The notes under the pieces: generated by a model
Told to the model about the DNA's origin: nothing
Seen by the model: only the letters and a program-made list of their open reading frames with translations
Databases searched by the model: none
Assembly (NCBI GenBank): GCA_021464415.1
Contig: CM038470.1
Span: forward strand, 24,143,601 to 24,207,600
Origin: Lonicera japonica
Taxonomy: Eukaryota; Streptophyta; Magnoliopsida; Dipsacales; Caprifoliaceae
Direction: 5' to 3'
Length of the DNA: 64,000 nt
Shown: in pieces, positions 59,060 through 64,000 of the stretch
Position numbering within the stretch: the stretch's first letter is position 1
Layout of the letters: each line of letters opens with the position of its first letter
Program-made: the position numbers and the translations under genes

Positions 59060-60279
59060 TTGGTGCTAAAAACTGAAAAAAGTATTTTATACCACACAAT
59101 CAAATGATAGGATTGAACAATTGGAATAATAAATATAACAAACCAACAGGGTCAAAGATGTATAGAGGAGGTTGGCCTCGTATGAAAATATGTGTTAGTC
59201 ATCCTCTATAGAATAGAGCTAGGAACTCGGTTCTTTTTTGTTATTGATATAACTATGTGACTGTTACAAACTCACAATAATCTCTCTAGCCAGTCTATCC
59301 TCACAATATTATAACGAGAATATGCCTACAACTACAAAATTTTTAGCTTCTCTTTTTTTAGAGCTCGACTGTGTGCTCGATATCTTTATCTCTCTTCAGG
59401 TTGTTCTCTCTCTGTTGATCTTGGTTGTTCAGCAATAATTGTCTTTTATTGAGTTAGTTGACATAAGTAAATGCTTCTTCTATATATATGACTGAGAGAA
59501 AACATATGGCCAGAGCTCCCAGAGTAGGTCTGGAGCCATGCTTCGATCATCGCCAACTCTGGCCTTGCTTCTCCATGAATTCTGGTGCATTAAATGCAAT
59601 TAGCATGCATTTACTAAAGGTTAGGGAGGTTCTGCATATTCTGTAAAGTAGATAGCAGTCACCCATAATGTTTGTCAGCTACTATGTCAGAATGGTTGGG
59701 TGATAGAGCTCTAGAGCTCGTCAAAAGGGCTCTAGAACCCAAGCTCTGTATTCCGTTGTGCGCAATTGACTCTCGAGTAGTTGTCCAATTATGAGGGGCT
59801 CCATTTTCCCTTTAGTGGTCAAATAGGGCTCTTCTGAGCTCCTTCTGTCGATATAGGTCTGATTGCTGACGTGGATAGTCACGTGTCAGCTTGTGGTTGG
59901 CGGAGCAAATTAGTTCCTAATTTGTCCCATCAATTGCCCCCTATCCTTGCTGTTCAGCTCAGAAGAGCTCAATATGGAAGATAAGGCCACAATTCAGAGT
60001 CGATGTCAGATCAAAGCTCTGATAGCTCAAGAAGTCCTCAGCGCGAGCTTTTGACGACCGACATGGGTTATCAATTTTGAAGGGCTGAGTTTTCAACTTC
60101 GAAAACTTCATTTATTTTCCACTACTTCGCTATTTAGAGCTCTTCATTTGGTAGTTACTGTTTCGAAGAGATCGTGCCCATCAAGTCCAGATTTCTTGGA
60201 GAACGCGCGACCTTGTGGTAGTGGGTCTGTGAGTGGGTAGTTAAGGCTTTAGTGGAGAGTTAGCTTATCCCACACACCT
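59060..60279 (+). other. GAGCTC-rich upstream/LTR-like region of the 60-kb element
   Basis: GAGCTC, GGCTCT and related hexamers recur more than ten times between 59500 and 60140 in an otherwise non-coding stretch. It precedes a TATA box and the element frame below, so may be its 5' LTR or leader. LTR ends were not identified. Confidence 0.35.
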
Positions 60280-60287
60280 TATATAAA
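60280..60287 (+). promoter_or_regulatory. TATA box upstream of the 60-kb transposon frame
   Basis: TATATAAA, 75 bp before the first ATG of the frame at 60362. Good consensus and spacing. Confidence 0.5.
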
Positions 60288-60361
60288 CCATACTTGCCAT
60301 AAAAGAATTTTCATTTCATCTTTGTTTCACCCTAAGTACCTTAGAGCCCAAAAATCCCAAA

Positions 60362-62912
60362 TTGCTTCATCTTCTTACTAATCTGGCCTACAGATCCCTT
60401 TTAGAGAATTCTTTCCAAAGGTTCTTAAGTGTTCCTTTAGAGGACATTATAAAGTTTATTCCTCACTTCGCACCCTCTACCCCTCTTCATTCTCTTGCGT
60501 TGCTCACGGAGCACTTGACTAGCCAAGGCCTGAACCAAGAGATCCCTCCTCAAAGGGAGGCATGATTTTCTTCTAGTGCGGCTTAGGTCGCCGTTCCCCA
60601 ACACAGAACCATCTCTATCTTGGATAATGATGAGATAGTCACCAACATCTTCCTTCCACCAACGATTGGTTTTTCTAAAAATGCCATTAAGGCATATTTA
60701 TAGTACATCATCTCCTTGTCGGTGTTCTCCATCCATTTTACGTTTTTTAAGACAAATATTTTGACATTCAGGGCTAGGTACAAAATTCCTGCTGGCGTTA
60801 GGATTAAGGCTCCCGACTTGGAGGAGAGGGCCTGCTACTACAAACCTAAGAAGTTATGTTTCTATGAGTTCGCCTTCAAATGCCGACTCTGGTTTCCCAT
60901 GGATGACCACTTGAGGGAACTGCTTGCAGCCTTCGACCTGGCCCTCGTCTAGCCATCATCGATCATATGAAGCTGCCTAATAGGCATCATCTTACTATTA
61001 AGGGCCGTATCTTCCAAGAGCCACGAGGTCACAATAGAGGAATTTCTCACCCTATTTTAACCCAAGGACGGAGGGAGTAGGAATTGTGGGACCCCTAGCT
61101 GCCCGAGCAGGTTAGGAGCTTCCAAGCTCATCCAGAACCTTCTTGACAACATTTCCAATTGGAAGAAGATATTCTTCTAAGTTTCTAGGACGGGTTGGGA
61201 GCATGAGGTCGACTGCCCCAGCGTTGTGGACTTAAAGACTTGGTTCACCGGGCCCAATACCATTCGTAAGTATTGATTACTCCCACCTCTTTTATGATTC
61301 TCTGATAGTCCCCGAGCTAACCTCTTTCGTGCCATTTTGTTCTTTGGAGTGAATTGAAGGAGAATGGGCCTACTCTTGTGAATACTCTTTGGCTAAAGGA
61401 TGCCAAGAGGTTCACCTTGAAGCATTATGCAGAGATAACCACTCCAGGGATGCTCTGGTGCTTTGGCCTAGGGCCCAGACCCACGGACATGGATGAGGCT
61501 ATAAAAACTATGGAGGAGCTCGAGTTAAAGAAGCCATTTGTGGTGCTCACAGAGAAGGAACACTCCACCGTAATTGCTAAGTCCTCTAAGGATGGACCCA
61601 CAGCTCCTCCATCCTTTGAATGAGGAAGAGGAGGAGGAAGAATGACTTCAGAGGAAAAAGCGCAAGCAACCCGCAAGCGTCATCCCTCTTTGCCAAGTTC
61701 CCATCGTATCTCCACGTAAGTTATGCTTTATGTACTTTATTATTTAGCATAGAGCTCTTTATACATATCCTGACATGCGTCCCTATATGTTACAGCTCTA
61801 TCTCTAACGATCAACCCTAGGATGGTGAGTAAAAAAAAGATGACTCTTCAAAGAGGTACCTAGGCTAAGAAGTCTAAGATAGGTGAGGGGGCCTCTGTCT
61901 TAGAGCACTGTGGTGACCAGGGGGCATCGTGAGCTCGTACGTCTACTTGATGACAGGTCCTATAGGCATCCTCCCACATTGAGGCCCACAAGAGGTTGGT
62001 CTTGAAAAGAAGGGGGATCTCGATGACGAGGTCGTGCTGCCTCTCTCTTCAACAAAGCCCCCACCTTCCAGGATAGCTTACAAGTAGGTAATCTCTGATG
62101 ATGAGGACCTGCAGGAGCTCGATGCTAAGGAAGCTAAGTGCCAATCAGCTTTTGAAGGTGTTGCGAGCTCTGCCACCCCCAGGACGGATGGAGACGGGTC
62201 AAGGTTCTTCATCCTAGGGTGACTTTGCCCCCTTTGGGCATACGAATGCTCCAAAAGGCAAGGGTGGCAAGGGTCAACCAGTTAGCTGATGAGTACAGTT
62301 ACCATATAACCAAGGTAAATACTCCCAACTCACCTCTTATATTTGAATTTTCATTTCCTGAGCTCTAATTATCTTATCTTTTTCAAGCCCTCTCCCTCTT
62401 TTACTCTACCTTCCACCTGGTTGAGGAGGGAACGAATAACCCAGCTCTGGCTACAAATTAAGAGGCTTTAAACAAAGCTCAATCAGATCTGGCAGTTGCT
62501 GAAGAGGAGAAGAAGACAATGTTGGCCCAAGATGGGCAGATGCTAGCTAAGACAATGAGCCTTCAGGCTCAGTTCAGCACCCTCCAAGATCAAAATCAAG
62601 CTGCCGTCAGTGCAAACTGTGAATAGATGAAACTCAGATGCAGAGGCAAGGAAGAGGCCTTAAAACTAGTGGAGCTGGAACGTCAAGGCAGAGAGGAGGC
62701 GACTAAAGGTCTCAAGGAACTCCAGAATCAATTGGTGGTGAGGGAAAACGAGATATCTTCCTCTCGTCAGAGATGTGAGGTTATGAAAGTCAGCTCTCCG
62801 AGCTAGAGAACGAGAATAAAGAACTCAAGGACTCCTTTCCTGCCATCGAACTGCAGTCCATAAAGAACATCTGCTCTCAAGGAGGACCTCTCGCCAAAAT
62901 CAGCGATGCATA
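60362..62912 (+). pseudogene. Putative gypsy-type transposon protein (PF04195-like) with coiled coil, decayed
   Basis: From ATG 60362 a frame of 67 codons opens; after stops and a shift, 60716-60952 gives the recognisable domain text IPAGVRIKAPDLEERACYY and CFYEFAFKCRLWFP, then LRELLAAFDLAL. This is the pattern of plant proteins annotated as 'putative gypsy-type transposon' domain. A likely intron starts with GTAAGT (about 61266), and the next block is 61354-61623. From about 62450 to 62900 the text is rich in E, K, Q and L with heptad spacing, a long coiled coil with interspersed stops. Such frames belong to large Ty3-gypsy (Tat-like) or non-autonomous elements. Multiple stops and frame changes show it is dead. 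The sequence is cut at about 62912 by an LTR. Confidence 0.6.
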
Positions 62913-62914
62913 CG

Positions 62915-64000
62915 TGTAACTATGCTCAGAAACGCGTAATTTATATACCCAAGTGCAAGCAGTCAAGTTATAATATATATACTTGGAAATCCAAGGTCAA
63001 ACTACAGGGAATGAGGGTAATTCTATTATTCTAGCTAAGCTTTCAGCAAGGAGAAAGAAGAAAAGAAAAATAAAATAAAGAAAAAATAATAAATTTTCTA
63101 GAATGGGAAAGTACAGAATAAGAAATTAAATGTTAAACTTAAAAGAAAATAAATTAATAAAAATAAATAAATAATTAAATAAAAATAAAATAAATAAATA
63201 AAGCAAGGATAAAATAAGCAGTAACTAAAACAAGTATCTAATAAAATGGGAAAAGAGCGTTAGGGGTATCCATAACTACGACATTACAGATAGTATAACT
63301 AACCGATTCAAGATATGACTGTGGACCTGAGTTCCTATTAACAATGAATGTCCTCAGCTTACCAATTATTAAATACTAAAGTTCATGAGCATATCATGAG
63401 AAGTGCATGACAAAACTCATATAAGCTGCATGTCACATTAGTTTTCAATAAGGGAACTTATGATTTATTTTAAAAAAATTGATTTTCACTTAGTAATGCT
63501 AGTGCGTGACAAAAATAGACTAAATTTAATCAATTTTAGTAAATATCAAAATCCTAACTCATTCCTAAGGTTTGATTATGCTTATGTATGACATACATCA
63601 AAACCGTTCTTAAAAAGTCATTAAAAGCTAAAATTGACACTATTTCGGTACCGATTCCGGAATGACACCAAAACAGTGCTCGAAACTCTCAAATCACTTG
63701 GATAACTAACTCAACTCAATAAGGGATAAGGACCATCCTCTATTCAGCCTCGTTAGAGTTATAGTACACAAATTTGTAATTTGAGGTTTTTCGGTTCTTT
63801 TGTCGAATAATCGAGAAATAATTTTAAAAATTCATGTTTTTGACGCATGAAAGGTTACTATATTTTTTAGATTTATTAATTGACCTATAACCCATGAGAA
63901 ATTCAAGCCACAATCGCAATTAAATCGTATACTCACATTAGTCCGTCATGCTTTCGCTACGGACCCTTAACTACTAAATTACGCTAACATGTTGATAAAA
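62915..64000 (-). repeat. Start of a further Ty3-gypsy LTR, running off the window
   Basis: After about 62915 coding-like text stops and CCCAAGTGCAAGCAGTCAAG followed by TTATAATA appears, nearly identical to the U5-side edge of the Athila LTR (CCCAAGTGCAGGTTGTCAAG). The rest differs, so it is another family in the same (minus) orientation. The exact start is uncertain by about 10 bp; the other end is beyond the window. Confidence 0.6.

Noticed and set aside
1..64000. tRNA, rRNA or snRNA genes
   Set aside because: No cloverleaf with A and B boxes, rRNA or snRNA signature was noticed. The only tRNA-like match is the retrotransposon primer site at 41641-41658. A tRNAscan-SE run would settle this.

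Overview
The window is nuclear DNA of a flowering plant. It is AT-rich, its genes have plant-type introns or are intronless plant families, and it holds plant-specific transposon families (CACTA/En-Spm, Ty1-copia, Athila-like Ty3-gypsy, a TRIM, Mutator-like foldbacks). A eudicot is likely; the P69/SBT1-like subtilase weakly suggests an asterid. There is one convincing intact host gene, an intronless subtilisin-like serine protease on the minus strand (9392-11671). Nearly everything else is mobile DNA or decayed duplicates of the protease locus.

Layout. 1-3.7 kb: 3' part of a CACTA element with a decayed multi-exon accessory gene, subterminal repeats and a terminus at 3717. 3.8-9.4 kb: old duplicated spacer, an LTR-like fragment, a complete 376-bp TRIM (7432-7807) and a G-quadruplex-type tract. 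9.4-11.8 kb: the intact subtilase and its TATA box. 12.5-20.5 kb: duplicated spacer modules split by foldback elements and a decayed copia gag region. 20.96-25.6 kb: a decayed CACTA transposase (TNP2-like). 25.8-26.8 kb: a copia reverse-transcriptase relic. 26.8-31.4 kb: a subtilase 5'-end relic and a frameshifted subtilase body. 32,946-43,433: a complete, apparently very young Athila-like LTR retrotransposon with no LTR differences seen, a perfect 5-bp target duplication, an open 1762-codon gag-pol and a tRNA-Asp-type primer site. 44-50.3 kb: more spacer modules with further LTR fragments. 51.9-52.9 kb: a degenerate 36-bp tandem array. 53.3-57.3 kb: a second copy of the 26.8-29.0 kb segment, carrying another subtilase 5' relic and two Mutator-like insertions whose ends are exposed by comparison with the unfilled copy. 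57.4-64 kb: microsatellite and LTR-like spacer, a decayed 'putative gypsy-type transposon' reading frame with coiled coil, and the start of another LTR.

Reading as a whole. Spacer modules, here called Z, W, X, Y and V, recur in the same orientation at 3.8, 12.5-14.2, 19.0-20.5, 44.0-47.6 and 50.2 kb. Subtilase fragments recur at 9.4, 26.9, 29.4 and 53.4 kb. The simplest explanation is an old tandem subtilase cluster of which one gene survives, swollen by successive transposon insertions. Features were found by reading and by-eye alignment; boundaries marked approximate are good to tens of bases.
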